Assembly (NCBI GenBank): GCA_020247005.1
Contig: JADCJN010000065.1
Location: 1-64,000, forward strand
Direction: 5' to 3'
Length of the DNA stretch: 64,000 nucleotides
From: Silvanigrellales bacterium
GTDB lineage: Bacteria; Bdellovibrionota_B; Oligoflexia; Silvanigrellales; Silvanigrellaceae
Below, piece by piece: positions 37,245 to 46,393 of this stretch (position 1 is its first letter; the number at the start of each line of letters is the position of its first letter). A model generated the notes under the pieces. The model searched no databases. It saw only the letters and a program-made list of their open reading frames with translations, and was not told the origin of the DNA. A program made the translations under genes and the position numbers.

Positions 37245-37847
37245 TTAGGGAAAGGCGTATCGCAAACCGAAGGCAGGAACCACAGCAAGGGGTTGTTGCG
37301 CGGAACCCCGGAACTGGAGTTCAAAAAAGAGACCGCCGCCCCCAAAGAAGCCGAACGTCACAAAGGTCCGTTTTGTTTCTTTGAAACGCCAACCTCCCCC
37401 GAGGTAGGGGCCGCCCGTGCCGGGAAAGTCGAACAAGAAAAACCGGCCGTGGACATCGAGCGAAAGACCCGCACCGTCTTTGAACACTTGCCCAATGCCG
37501 AGTGCGAGATCGGCACGGGAAAAGAACCGTAGGCCCGCTTCGAAGCCCAATTTGTCTGCAAAGGTTCCTGATTCGGAAAGAACGCCCCTTTGCGAAAGCC
37601 CAACAAGGAACCGGACGGGTCGACGGCGCCGACAAAGCCATTTGTCGATGCGGCGGTCGTGTCCGTCGCCTTCCTGCTCCAACACCCTGTCGCCAGGCTC
37701 GCAGTTCCAGTTCGCATCGTCCTCCACGCTCTGCTCGGGAGAAGTGTTCTGGGCCCATGCCAAGGGTGCGAGTGGAAGATTCAAGAAGAGGAGCGCCCCA
37801 AGCCAAGCGCTAGCGCGGAAAGAAGACGAACGGGGGAATGCCGCCAT
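37245..37847 (-). CDS. Small outer-membrane beta-barrel protein
   Basis: The 200-residue product has a signal peptide (LLFLNLPLAPLAWAQ) and a short acidic stretch. The C-terminal 120 residues have alternating strands (LGFEAGLRFFSRADLALGIGQVF, GPYLGGGWRFKETKR, FVTFGFFGGGGLFFELQFRG) and end in Tyr-Ala-Phe-Pro, close to the usual aromatic barrel end. The ATG at 37847 is chosen because AGGTGA lies just upstream. Function is unknown. An AAAGGG/CCCTTT near-palindrome lies between its end and the convergent lipoprotein gene. Confidence 0.7.
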   Translation of the reverse strand: MAAFPRSSSFRASAWLGALLFLNLPLAPLAWAQNTSPEQSVEDDANWNCEPGDRVLEQEGDGHDRRIDKWLCRRRRPVRFLVGLSQRGVLSESGTFADKLGFEAGLRFFSRADLALGIGQVFKDGAGLSLDVHGRFFLFDFPGTGGPYLGGGWRFKETKRTFVTFGFFGGGGLFFELQFRGSAQQPLAVVPAFGLRYAFP

Positions 37848-38029
37848 AGTCACCTGCAAGAAAAGAGAGGAAAAGCCAACAGCTGAGAGGCCGAAGGGGA
37901 AAACCGACGACAAGGGAACAGGGTCAAAAGTATGGCAGTCTTAGCCACTCTTCAACCCTCCCTCTATTCTTGTTGAAGTTGGCAAATCTGTCCCTTTCAA
38001 ATGACAAGAGTACCGCGGAGGAAAGCCTC

Positions 38030-40201
38030 ATGCACCAGCCTCAGTTCCCTTCCCCGAAAAGGGGTCGCCCGGCGTTCACTAAAGTCACGGCATTCGCAAC
38101 CTTTCTCGGCGCAGCTTTGGCTGCAGGGGGTTGTCAGCCACGGAAGTTCAATTCCGGTGTGAAAAGTGGAGCTGCCGCGACTTCCCAAGCGGGTGAGCGC
38201 AAAGCCTGCGTCGGAATCCAAGGAAACGGGGTGCGCTTTCCAAGCCACCTCGGCACGTTTGCAGCACTTCTGGAAAGCGACATCACGCCCGTGGTAACCA
38301 TGGGCGGCTCTTCGGGCTCGATCATCGGCTCCATTGCCATGGGGCTTCTTCAAAACACTTCGTACGACGACGAAGCCATCAGCGTTGACGGAAAAACCCT
38401 TTCTCGCACGCAGAAGGCTGGACTTGTGTTGGCGGCCACACCCGATGTCGTCAATTCGTTTATTTTCCTGCCTAGTGTGAATGCCATGTGGCAGACAGTC
38501 ATAGACACAGTAAAATTCGGGCTCGGGTTTAGCTATGGGAAGGCACTGCTTGGCGACTCCGACATGCGGATTGCAAGCACGGAAGCCATTGTCGGCCAAA
38601 GCGCATTGATGGTCGACTTCTTCACAAACCAAGACTTCTCGAGTGTGGTTGCGCTGCCAAACTACGCCGCTCGGCGTGCCGAGGTGTTTCGTCTCTGGAA
38701 AGAATTCTCGAACGCACAAACAGTTTCGGTTCGCCAGATTATTGATGCCGTCAATGGAAAATTGTCGGCTGAAGACGAGGCACGTTTCGATGGCCTCGAC
38801 AAACGACTCTATACATTTTTTCAGCGGGACGTGGCAGAGAATGACGAAGCCATCACGTTCAGTTGGCGCCTCGCTTTCAAGGCCATTGACGTCGCGCTCA
38901 TGGCCGCAGCCAAATCGGCTTTGCCCAAAAAACTCGACGAAATCGTCCTCACCGTTCCCGACCCTAAACTCCTCTGGAATGCTTACTTGAGCCGTACGAA
39001 AGAGGGAAAATTCATGCCCATCCCAAAAGGCATGATCATCCACTCGACGTTTCGCCGCGGCAAATTCGAACTCAAAGACGTCTTCATCACTTCCCATCGA
39101 GGCGAAGAAAAGGTGTCCGAGGTTCACACGCGGGTGGAGTTCGCAGAGGCCGTCGGCCCCGAAAAGTTGTTTCAAGGTTACGTTGCCGACGATCATCCCG
39201 AACTTCCTTTGTTTTCTCAGTTGCGCGACGCGCGCCGCAGCCAGGAAAAAGAGGGCAAGGGCTTTCAACCCTATTTTCAAAGCGACGGCACCCTCGCCTA
39301 TGCGTATCCTGTGAGCCAAATCCTCGTGCTTCCCACTGTTCGCGACACAGCGGCGGGCGACTTCAATGCCATCAAGCTGCCCAATGAAGGCCAGCGCCTC
39401 CTCAAAGACGAACTCCGTGGCGTCGCACATGGCATCGCCTACAGTGCAGGCGAGCCGGGCCCCTTCAGCCGCACCATGCTCAGCATCGGCTCACAAGAAC
39501 GCAATGCCAACGTGGCCGGGGGCAAAGACGTCTTTGCAGGCATCGACAGCATCAAGCGCAATGTGCGAGGCGAAGGCATTATATCCTTCGGTGGCTGGAG
39601 CGAGAATGTGCCTCTGTCCACTTTGGCTCTTCTTCCTGCTTGCGCCGACGCCAAGCTTTTTGTCAGCGGCGCAAAGGAAGGCCTCGGCAACGACTTCCAA
39701 GTGGCCGCGGTGCGCGCCGCGCTCAAAGGCTGGACTTCAGTGACTCGCAAATTTCGCGACCACTTTCGCTCAGTGGTGACTGGGAAACCCGTCGTGGTCG
39801 ATGACGCCGTGGCTCGTCACTTCGCGGCGATCAATGGCAACGTGACGTTTGCTCGCGAAGCCATTGGAGAGCGCTGGCTCAATTCACCTTCCGAGAAACC
39901 TCAATTCCTTTGGAACCGCCTCCAATTCGACGCGCCCTCACGAGCCAGCGTGGGAGGCGAGGAACTCAAGGCACTCAATGGAAAATTAACCAACGACAGG
40001 TTTGCGCTGCTCATTGTCAGCTATCAGAAGATGAAGGAAGACCTTCAAAAAAACGCCCCCAACATTGTGGGGCCTTCGAACATCGCCTTTGGCTCCCATA
40101 TTCTGAAGAAATCGACCACGGGCAAACCGGAGGACGGCGACCTCTTGGAAGAGATGACCACCGTCCCCCAAATCGAAGCGATGCTTCAGCGCATTCAATG
40201 A
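38030..40201 (+). CDS. Patatin-like lipoprotein with altered catalytic Asp
   Basis: The 723-residue protein starts at an ATG with GGAGG 8 bases upstream. It has a lipoprotein signal (lipobox ALAAGGC, Cys 35). The patatin fold is suggested by the oxyanion-type loop GIQGNGVRFPSHLGTFAALL (63-82) and the nucleophile elbow GGSSGS with Ser94. Later, FGGWSENVP (520-528) aligns with the DGGxxxNxP block where patatins carry the catalytic Asp; here the Asp is Phe520. Either another acid serves or the protein is not a hydrolase. Long helical regions lie between these blocks, so the protein is much larger than single-domain patatins. It is convergent with the DUF4360-like pair. Confidence 0.7.
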   Translation: MHQPQFPSPKRGRPAFTKVTAFATFLGAALAAGGCQPRKFNSGVKSGAAATSQAGERKACVGIQGNGVRFPSHLGTFAALLESDITPVVTMGGSSGSIIGSIAMGLLQNTSYDDEAISVDGKTLSRTQKAGLVLAATPDVVNSFIFLPSVNAMWQTVIDTVKFGLGFSYGKALLGDSDMRIASTEAIVGQSALMVDFFTNQDFSSVVALPNYAARRAEVFRLWKEFSNAQTVSVRQIIDAVNGKLSAEDEARFDGLDKRLYTFFQRDVAENDEAITFSWRLAFKAIDVALMAAAKSALPKKLDEIVLTVPDPKLLWNAYLSRTKEGKFMPIPKGMIIHSTFRRGKFELKDVFITSHRGEEKVSEVHTRVEFAEAVGPEKLFQGYVADDHPELPLFSQLRDARRSQEKEGKGFQPYFQSDGTLAYAYPVSQILVLPTVRDTAAGDFNAIKLPNEGQRLLKDELRGVAHGIAYSAGEPGPFSRTMLSIGSQERNANVAGGKDVFAGIDSIKRNVRGEGIISFGGWSENVPLSTLALLPACADAKLFVSGAKEGLGNDFQVAAVRAALKGWTSVTRKFRDHFRSVVTGKPVVVDDAVARHFAAINGNVTFAREAIGERWLNSPSEKPQFLWNRLQFDAPSRASVGGEELKALNGKLTNDRFALLIVSYQKMKEDLQKNAPNIVGPSNIAFGSHILKKSTTGKPEDGDLLEEMTTVPQIEAMLQRIQ

Positions 40202-40221
40202 ATGAGTCGCGTTGGCAACCT

Positions 40222-40926
40222 TCACGCAGGCCCGCAGGGTGCAACATCGACCAGAATCTCGACCGCTGACTCACCCTCAAAACCGGCATCCACCCGGTCG
40301 TTCGCGGTGGCCCTTTCGGCTGCGAGGATGAGATCGAGGCCAAGAACTTTCGCTTGTCCGCACTTGGTTGCCGGCATGGTCTCAAGAGACGTGCGTCCGG
40401 GAATGAGGCGAACCTCCTGCACCCGACCAGACACCGCCTCATTGGCACCGTAGTCGGCGCGGTGCCTGGCGATGGCCAGGTTCCCCAATTGAAGCTCTGC
40501 CAGAGTCCACGCCTTCGTGCCCGTGCCTTTGCCAACACGCAGGCGCGTGGACGCCGTCACGTTGCGAATGCGGACACGGGAGTCGGGGAGCAAGGCCAAA
40601 CGAAGCGAGCACTCCTTCGCAAAAGTGAGCGTCGTCTTTTCTTGGCCACGCGGAAGCGGGCTCACGAGTCGAAAGTCAGAAGGTTGCAGCACCAATGTCC
40701 AGGTCGAGGGCAAAGCCCCACCAGGAGGTCGCACGAGAAGCGTCGTGTTTCCTTCCGATGAACCCTTTGCGCCGCGACAACCACTGCCAGTGGCCGACCA
40801 GTCGCCAACAAACGACATTTCCGTTTCGTTTGCAGACCCTTTGGGCGCATCCCCCGCCGCGAAGGCAACCGATGAGGTCACCCACGCGGAAAGGAAAGGC
40901 GCACCGAAGTGAAGAATGTGCGACAT
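40222..40926 (-). CDS. DUF4360-like secreted protein, second of a pair
   Basis: The 234-residue product starts at an ATG overlapping the previous stop (TGATG), so it is coupled to its neighbour. A signal peptide (ending AFAAG) precedes a domain with GSGCRG near the start, beta strands, and Cys residues at intervals, ending VAPCGPA. The GxGC start and overall plan resemble the neighbouring DUF4360-type protein, suggesting an old duplication. Function is unknown; family members are secreted proteins of bacteria and fungi. Confidence 0.65.
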   Translation of the reverse strand: MSHILHFGAPFLSAWVTSSVAFAAGDAPKGSANETEMSFVGDWSATGSGCRGAKGSSEGNTTLLVRPPGGALPSTWTLVLQPSDFRLVSPLPRGQEKTTLTFAKECSLRLALLPDSRVRIRNVTASTRLRVGKGTGTKAWTLAELQLGNLAIARHRADYGANEAVSGRVQEVRLIPGRTSLETMPATKCGQAKVLGLDLILAAERATANDRVDAGFEGESAVEILVDVAPCGPA

Positions 40927-41543
40927 CAAGGTTGGCATGCGAGGTATCCCGCCACGGCCGAGAACTTTACGTTAAACCCTTGTCCCACGAACGAAAGACT
41001 TCCTCCGCCAGGCAGCACTTGGCCCGTCGCGGAAAGCGTGCTCTGGAAAAGACCAATGGGATTCGACCCAGAGCACCAGTACGAGGGAGGTGCGAAGACG
41101 CTGAAATATTGCTGCCCCTGCAGTTCCGAATACGCGGAATTGAAAGCAGTGCCGTTCGGATAGTTGTGTTGAATAACAGGTAGCGTGAATCCAAAGAAAC
41201 GACTGACGGCCGCCACTTTCAAAGAGCTTCCCCACGTTGACTTCACTCCCGCATAACTCAACACTTGGTCGAGACGAGCGAGGTACCAACCAGCAGCGAT
41301 CTTCGCGCGTGCCGACAATCGGCAAAAGCGCGATGCCGACTCCGGTTGCACGAGGTCGAAATAGAATTCATCGAAGACCCAAGCGATTTCGTCGCCGGCG
41401 ATGGTCACCGAGGACGTCCCGATGGGACACCCATTGCCGTTCGCCGTCGCACTCGACCATTGGGTGGTGGCGCCGAGCGCCGGTGCTGCAGCAAAAGTCG
41501 AGAATGCGGCGAACGACGCCGCGAGAAGCGCGGAATGTTTCAT
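40926..41543 (-). CDS. DUF4360-like secreted protein, first of a pair
   Basis: The 205-residue protein starts at an ATG with GAGGAGG 9 bases upstream. The signal peptide ends about APALGA. The mature protein begins with GNGCPIGTSSVTIAGDEIAW, the Gly-x-Gly-Cys-Pro-x-Gly pattern of DUF4360, followed by FDEFYFDL and a Cys/aromatic-rich beta domain. Biochemical role is unknown. It is the first gene of a two-gene unit with a candidate promoter about 90 bases upstream. Confidence 0.75.
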   Translation of the reverse strand: MKHSALLAASFAAFSTFAAAPALGATTQWSSATANGNGCPIGTSSVTIAGDEIAWVFDEFYFDLVQPESASRFCRLSARAKIAAGWYLARLDQVLSYAGVKSTWGSSLKVAAVSRFFGFTLPVIQHNYPNGTAFNSAYSELQGQQYFSVFAPPSYWCSGSNPIGLFQSTLSATGQVLPGGGSLSFVGQGFNVKFSAVAGYLACQP

Positions 41544-41633
41544 GACACACGACCTCCTCAAGAAGAATAGAAGGGGGATTCGGTGCGCGCGCGAGTCTAA
41601 AAATCGATTCTGTGAGTTGAGCGCTCGACATGA

Positions 41634-41662
41634 GCCCTATCGACGCCGCAATGTAAAGTCAA
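41634..41662 (-). promoter_or_regulatory. Candidate promoter of the DUF4360-like pair
   Basis: On the minus strand TTGACT (41657-41662) and TAGGGC (41634-41639) are spaced by 17 bases in the AT-rich divergent gap 41544-41796. AAAGTCAACTTT (41655-41666) is a near-perfect palindrome over the -35 box, and a plus-strand TATAAT lies at 41666-41671, possibly serving the binding-protein gene. Confidence 0.35.
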
Positions 41663-41796
41663 CTTTATAATGAACCTATACCGCTCCATTCTGGAATCAC
41701 GATGTTTTGCATTACGATAGGAAAAGTTTCCAAAACTGGCCGACCATGTTTCGTTTATTGCTTGCTTGGCAGGGAAATACAAAAGGAGCCTGATTC

Positions 41797-43458
41797 ATGC
41801 GGAATCCCTTTCTTCGAGCCCTGTGCTTGTCAGTTGCATTCTTGACGTGGACAACAGCCGCGCTCGCATCCGCACCTACCCCTGTGCGTTACATTTCCGA
41901 CTCGAAACTGAGGCGCCAAGCAAAGCAAGTTGCACTTGCGCCGTTGTCCGACCTCACAACATTTGATCCCGGTCGTCTTGTCGACAGCGTCACTCAGTTT
42001 TGGATGGGACACGTTTACGAAGGCCTCATGACCTACGACGAGAAAGGTGCTGTGGTTCCTGCTGCCGCGGAGTCACTGGAAGTCTCATCCGACGGACGCA
42101 CGGTAAGAGCAAAACTCCGCGCTGGCCTGCGTTGGCACGACGAAAAACCGGTGATGGCAAACGACTTTGCCTACGCTCTAAAGAGGGTTGCGAGCCCCGC
42201 TTTCGCGAGCGAGTATTCATTTGTACTCGAAACCGCCCGCATCAAGAATGCGGGTGCCGTGATATCGGGAAAGATGAGGCCCGACACCCTTGGTGTCATT
42301 GCCGTCAGCGATGACGTCATCGTCTTTCATTTAGACGGCCCAAGTGCTCTTCTCCCTGAACTTCTCACCTTAAATCTCTTTTCTCCAGTTCGAAAAGATC
42401 TCGTCGAAAAGTATGGTGACAAGTTCGGAAGAAGTCTTGAAAGTGTTGTTGGCAATGGCCCTTTTCGAGTCTCAACGTGGGAAGGAGAAGCACCCATTGT
42501 TCTTGCCAAGGCGCAAATGTATTGGAATGCAGCTAACATCCGCTTGGAAAGCATCGCTTTTCCCTTCGCAACGGCGAGCTTCCTGACATCCTACCAAAGC
42601 TTTGTGACAGGCGGAATCGACACGGTAACAGCTCTCGACGTCAACACTCTTCACATCGCTCAAAAAGCGGGTCGTGCGACAAAGTTTCTAGGCGCCGGAG
42701 CGCAGTGGTCATTGCTCTTCAATATGCGACCCAATGCGCCCTTTGCCGACGTTCGTCTTCGCAGAGCCTTAGCCCTCGCCCTCAATAGGAACGAGTACAT
42801 CTCCCGCATTCACGGCCTTCCCGGGGCGAAACCCGCATATGGCATCGTACCCGACTACATCCTCGGGTCGGCACTCACTCAACGGTTCCGTAAAGAAGCT
42901 CCCATGCCTCCGTGGAAGGTAGACCTTGCGAAAGGGCGCTCGCTCGCAAAAGACGTTGCACTCTCATTGCCTACAGGAAAGCTCCCACCGCTCCGTTTCG
43001 TTGCTGTGGGTAACGACAGTAACCGCTCAGAGGCAGATTACTTCCACAACGAGATTTCCAAAGTCTTTGGCACTTCTGTGAAAATGGAACTTCCATCTTT
43101 CAAAGTCCGAATGCAGAAAATTCGAGATGGAGATTTCGACGTCACCATGTCCGCTTGGATTCCTGACTACAACGATCCGCTGACTTTTCTCGAAATTTTC
43201 GAGTCAAATAGCGTCTATAATGCTTCAGGTTATGCCAACAAAGCCTTCGACATGCACATCGCAAAAGCCAAAAATCTTCCGCGCGGCAAAGAACGCACAA
43301 AAACACTCGCCGCTGCCGAACGCCTCCTTCTTCGCGACGCCGTTGTCATTCCTTATCGGCAGAGCTCAAAAATCTTCCTGGAACACCCCGACCTGCAAGG
43401 TATTCGTCGGCGCTCCCTTGGCATGGATCCCGACTTCCGTTTTGCCGAATGGCAGTGA
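41797..43458 (+). CDS. Oligopeptide ABC transporter substrate-binding protein (family 5)
   Basis: The 553-residue protein starts at an ATG with AAAGGAG 9 bases upstream. It has a signal peptide ending LASA. The family 5 (OppA/DppA) fold is clear from LTTFDPGRLVDSVTQFWMGHVYEGLMTYDEKGAVVPAAAESLEVSSDG-type start blocks, KLRAGLRWHDEKPVMANDFAYALKR, VGNGPFRVSTWE, and FADVRLRRALALALNRNEY. No Cys follows the signal, so it is a soluble periplasmic binder. No permease or ATPase gene adjoins it; it may work with the permeases at 47572-49343. Its substrate is probably a peptide. Confidence 0.9.
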   Translation: MRNPFLRALCLSVAFLTWTTAALASAPTPVRYISDSKLRRQAKQVALAPLSDLTTFDPGRLVDSVTQFWMGHVYEGLMTYDEKGAVVPAAAESLEVSSDGRTVRAKLRAGLRWHDEKPVMANDFAYALKRVASPAFASEYSFVLETARIKNAGAVISGKMRPDTLGVIAVSDDVIVFHLDGPSALLPELLTLNLFSPVRKDLVEKYGDKFGRSLESVVGNGPFRVSTWEGEAPIVLAKAQMYWNAANIRLESIAFPFATASFLTSYQSFVTGGIDTVTALDVNTLHIAQKAGRATKFLGAGAQWSLLFNMRPNAPFADVRLRRALALALNRNEYISRIHGLPGAKPAYGIVPDYILGSALTQRFRKEAPMPPWKVDLAKGRSLAKDVALSLPTGKLPPLRFVAVGNDSNRSEADYFHNEISKVFGTSVKMELPSFKVRMQKIRDGDFDVTMSAWIPDYNDPLTFLEIFESNSVYNASGYANKAFDMHIAKAKNLPRGKERTKTLAAAERLLLRDAVVIPYRQSSKIFLEHPDLQGIRRRSLGMDPDFRFAEWQ

Positions 43459-43468
43459 AGACGCATTT

Positions 43469-45400
43469 TTAGGAGTCGATGTCCTCAGAAAGGGGGCCGA
43501 AAACAAGGGAAAGCTTCGCCCTCCCTTCCAAAACGTAAAGTCCACTGGCACGGGCATTGGGCAGGGAAAGACCAACGGGCTCAAGCGCCGTGCGCAAGCG
43601 ATGCACCAGGGTTTTGACCTTACTTGCATGTCGAAGAGGATGGTATTGCGCCTCCGAGGTGAGCGCATGCACATCTTCTGTCATCAAACCCTCTTTCGCG
43701 TCGAGCAACGCCTGGAAGGCTGAGCGAAGCAATGACCCTTTCGCAAATTCGACTGAAGCCACATTCACCGACGACGTTCCCGCATTGTGTACGGCCAAAA
43801 GAATCCCCGCATCTTCGAACCACCAGGCACCGCTGCCCAACAACACGCTGTCACGAAGTTCGCGTTCGTCTAAGACAGTGCGCTCTTGGGGAGTCTGAGC
43901 CCGTCGAACCTCGAATTGTGTGCCCTTCAAGAATCCGTAGTAGTCGAGAAAATAATAGGCTTCCTTGCCCACCCGAGGCGCGCGAAGGAGCTCAAGGAGT
44001 GGCAGTGAGCTTCTTTCGCGCGCTGGCGAGGTGAGCGACAATATGTATTCGAAACAAGCCGCTTTGAGCGACAAGCCGAGCTTTCGAGACAGCTTTCCGG
44101 CCTGCAACGCGCAGTCTCGAAAAAGTGCAAGGTCGTGTGTGGCATGTGCCACTCCCATGGCGTGAAAAAGGCATTCGACTCTATCGGCACCGTAGTTTTC
44201 TTTTTCACAAATTTGCAGCGCGGACAAAATACTCGCGCGCGCCTCTTCAGGTTGCCCCGCCAACAATTGCCAGCGCGCCAGGAACATGGAGGCGCTCATG
44301 CACGCGTTCACATCATCGCGCTCAAGAGCTTTGGCAAGCCCCAGCCGAAGTTCCTCACCAAGCTTTTCGTGTTTCTTTTGCCTGAACGCGAGCTCGTAGC
44401 GTTGAGGAGAAAGATCGAATGTGGCTGGCGGAAACGAGCGTGCCTGAGAAAACGTTTCCAACTTGAGAAGCTCAGCCTCCGCAGCTGCACAATTGTCTCG
44501 AATAAGGTGGAGTTGAAGCTTCTGCTGACGCAACAGTGCTTCCAGAAGATCGTCTCGGCCCGCCATTTCCTTCAATGCACGCTCGAGTGCCTCCTCGGCT
44601 TCTTCAAACGACTCCTGAGAGAGAAGGGCGAAGATCTCGCGCCGCGCGCGCGACTTGCGAAAGGCCTCTACACCCTCTCCGCTTGTTTCCAGAATGCGCT
44701 TTTCGCGCGCAAAGAAGGCCTTGAGCTTTGAATCAGCTCCGAGCCCAATGCATGCGAGTTCCCCCACACCAAGCCCACGCAGTTCCGCAGCGACATCATG
44801 AACACCATGGCCCTCGAGAGCGGCTTCAACCCACTCCAAGGCCTTTCCGGGGTGCCCCTGATTGAGGGCCATCACTCCCTTTTCGATGGCCACTTTCGCA
44901 CGAGCCACAAGGAGGCCCCTCTGCGCCCAAGGGACTCCTTTTGCGCTTTCTAGGAAAACGAGTTTAGGACCTTCCAGAACAGCCCACTCCCGAGCACACA
45001 TGTCTCGTTTGCCAAGCCTTGCCCATGCACGTCCGCGGTAGGAAACCAGTTCCAGCAACAGAGCATAACGAACATCTTCTTCCACTCGTAGGCACTTTTT
45101 AGCCTCCAGAATACCCGCGAATGAAAGAGTGAGCGACTCCATGACTTCCGAAACATGCGCCGTTTGTTCCAACACGGGCTCCGCAAGGCCATCCCATTGG
45201 CAAGCCACGCACAAAGCGCAAAGGTAACCTTCGTCGCCAAGAACTTCGCGGGAAAATCGGGGATCCGCGCGCTTTTGGAGGTCAGCAAATCCCGACACGA
45301 GCGACCGGGTGAAGTCTTGCAGCTCATGCGCCGAGAGCGCGATGGTCTGCAAGAGAGGAGCGCTCCAACTGACAAAGGGCCGTGCAACAGGCAGTGCCAT
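43469..45400 (-). CDS. TPR-rich protein with C-terminal winged-helix-like region
   Basis: The 643-residue protein starts at an ATG with GAGGAGG 9 bases upstream. It has no signal peptide. Most of it (about 90-480) is built of helical pairs resembling TPRs, like the sensing part of AfsR/MalT-type regulators. The last 80 residues (LTSEAQYHPLRHASKVKTLVHRLRTALEP, then ASGLYVLEG) resemble the end of an OmpR/SARP-type winged helix. That suggests a transcription factor with its DNA-binding domain at the C-terminus; this is inference. It follows the DUF6165-like gene by 24 bases and is convergent with the peptide-binding protein gene, which it may control. Confidence 0.75.
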   Translation of the reverse strand: MALPVARPFVSWSAPLLQTIALSAHELQDFTRSLVSGFADLQKRADPRFSREVLGDEGYLCALCVACQWDGLAEPVLEQTAHVSEVMESLTLSFAGILEAKKCLRVEEDVRYALLLELVSYRGRAWARLGKRDMCAREWAVLEGPKLVFLESAKGVPWAQRGLLVARAKVAIEKGVMALNQGHPGKALEWVEAALEGHGVHDVAAELRGLGVGELACIGLGADSKLKAFFAREKRILETSGEGVEAFRKSRARREIFALLSQESFEEAEEALERALKEMAGRDDLLEALLRQQKLQLHLIRDNCAAAEAELLKLETFSQARSFPPATFDLSPQRYELAFRQKKHEKLGEELRLGLAKALERDDVNACMSASMFLARWQLLAGQPEEARASILSALQICEKENYGADRVECLFHAMGVAHATHDLALFRDCALQAGKLSRKLGLSLKAACFEYILSLTSPARERSSLPLLELLRAPRVGKEAYYFLDYYGFLKGTQFEVRRAQTPQERTVLDERELRDSVLLGSGAWWFEDAGILLAVHNAGTSSVNVASVEFAKGSLLRSAFQALLDAKEGLMTEDVHALTSEAQYHPLRHASKVKTLVHRLRTALEPVGLSLPNARASGLYVLEGRAKLSLVFGPLSEDIDS

Positions 45401-45424
45401 GATCCGCGACCTCCTCAAAACGAC

Positions 45425-45820
45425 TCAGTAAGCCTTGTAGCTTTTCTCTTCCACAAAGCCCGAACCAAGCTCAAGGTTGAGGTCACGTTTGACAGCGGCA
45501 CGTTTGTCATTCGTGAAATAAACATCACGCGCCAGCTTCACGAACTCCGCGTCAAAAGATTTGGCTCGCTCCTTGTCTCTCAGGAGGTCTTCGACAACCC
45601 AAAGGGCTTCGTTGATGGAACGCAACTCGCCAACCTTGGGATGACCCACCGGCACGCCAGAATGCGCACAGATAGAGAGAAGAGCTTCGAGCTCCTTTCG
45701 CACATTCACGAGCTTCGAGGCATCTTCAATCCGCTCCGATTTTATTTGAAGAATTGTGATTTTATCGAGAATTTCTCCAATGGACAAAGGAACGAGAATG
45801 TCTTCACGGACGGGACTCAT
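45425..45820 (-). CDS. DUF6165-like small protein
   Basis: The 131-residue protein has the conserved start VPLSIGEILDKITILQIKSERI followed by LVNVRKELEALL, a pattern I associate with DUF6165. It is mostly helical, soluble and highly charged. Some DUF6165 genes lie near sugar or surface-polymer genes, but the function is unknown. The ATG at 45820 is chosen with AAGGGG upstream; a GTG at 45844 is in frame. It is the first gene of a unit with the TPR/winged-helix protein and divergent from the small heat-shock genes. Confidence 0.7.
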   Translation of the reverse strand: MSPVREDILVPLSIGEILDKITILQIKSERIEDASKLVNVRKELEALLSICAHSGVPVGHPKVGELRSINEALWVVEDLLRDKERAKSFDAEFVKLARDVYFTNDKRAAVKRDLNLELGSGFVEEKSYKAY

Positions 45821-45829
45821 GGGCACCCC

Positions 45830-45857
45830 TTGACGGCCTTCCACCCTCGCTTACGTT
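45830..45857 (+). promoter_or_regulatory. Candidate promoter of the small heat-shock gene pair
   Basis: TTGACG (45830-45835) and TACGTT (45852-45857), 16 bases apart, lie 30 bases before the ribosome site. No CIRCE inverted repeat is present, so HrcA control is not supported. Confidence 0.3.
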
Positions 45858-45886
45858 CCGGCAGAACCTGTGAGGAGGAAGATGAA

Positions 45887-46366
45887 ATGACGAGTTCAAC
45901 AGACCCATTGTTTACCTCAATTTTCTCTGACATGCAAAGATTCCGCAGAGAAGTCGACACCTTATTCAGCAACCCTCCAGCACGAGCCGGCATCCGAAAC
46001 ACACTCGGAAACGGTGAACCCACTGTGAGCGTTGGCGAGACGCATGAAGACATCCGCGTGTGGGCTTTTGCTCCCGGGCTCGACGAAAAGAGCATCGATG
46101 TCTCGGTGCAGGGCAACCTGCTCCGCATTGCGGCCAGCTATAAGTCCACCGTCGATACAGACGGGCCAAACGGCACCTTTGCATCGCGTCGCGTCACTGT
46201 GTTCCGCAACGAAAGAAACAGAGGTCGCTTCAGCCGGCTCTTGGCTTTGCCCGACTCCGTCGATGCGAGCCAAGTGACTGCCCTGTATAAAGAGGGCGTT
46301 CTTGCGGTCACTCTCGCAAAGAAGCCCGAAGTTCAGCCTCGACGCATTGAAGTTTCAACCCATTAA
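45887..46366 (+). CDS. Small heat-shock protein (Hsp20/alpha-crystallin), first of a pair
   Basis: The 159-residue chaperone starts at an ATG with GAGGAGG upstream. The alpha-crystallin domain (about 50-145) has EDIRVWAFAPGLDEKSIDVSVQGNLLRIAA at its start and the closing signature YKEGVLAVTLAKKPEVQPRRIEV, a variant of GVLxVxxPK. The N-terminal arm is Phe/Arg-rich (MQRFRREVDTLF) as in class A Hsp20. Such proteins hold unfolding proteins until ATP-dependent chaperones act. A second Hsp20 gene follows after 27 bases; the pair probably co-assembles. Confidence 0.93.
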   Translation: MTSSTDPLFTSIFSDMQRFRREVDTLFSNPPARAGIRNTLGNGEPTVSVGETHEDIRVWAFAPGLDEKSIDVSVQGNLLRIAASYKSTVDTDGPNGTFASRRVTVFRNERNRGRFSRLLALPDSVDASQVTALYKEGVLAVTLAKKPEVQPRRIEVSTH

Positions 46367-46393
46367 AAAAATTGCAAAGGAGGGAATGCAAAA

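Noticed and set aside
37997-39430. Minus-strand open frame of 477 codons opposite the patatin-like gene
   Set aside because: Cys/His-rich shadow translation without start signal; the plus gene has a lipobox and a GGAGG site.
45155-45886. Upstream extension of the first Hsp20 gene
   Set aside because: The frame runs antisense through the DUF6165-like gene; the ATG at 45887 with GAGGAGG gives a normal Hsp20 length.
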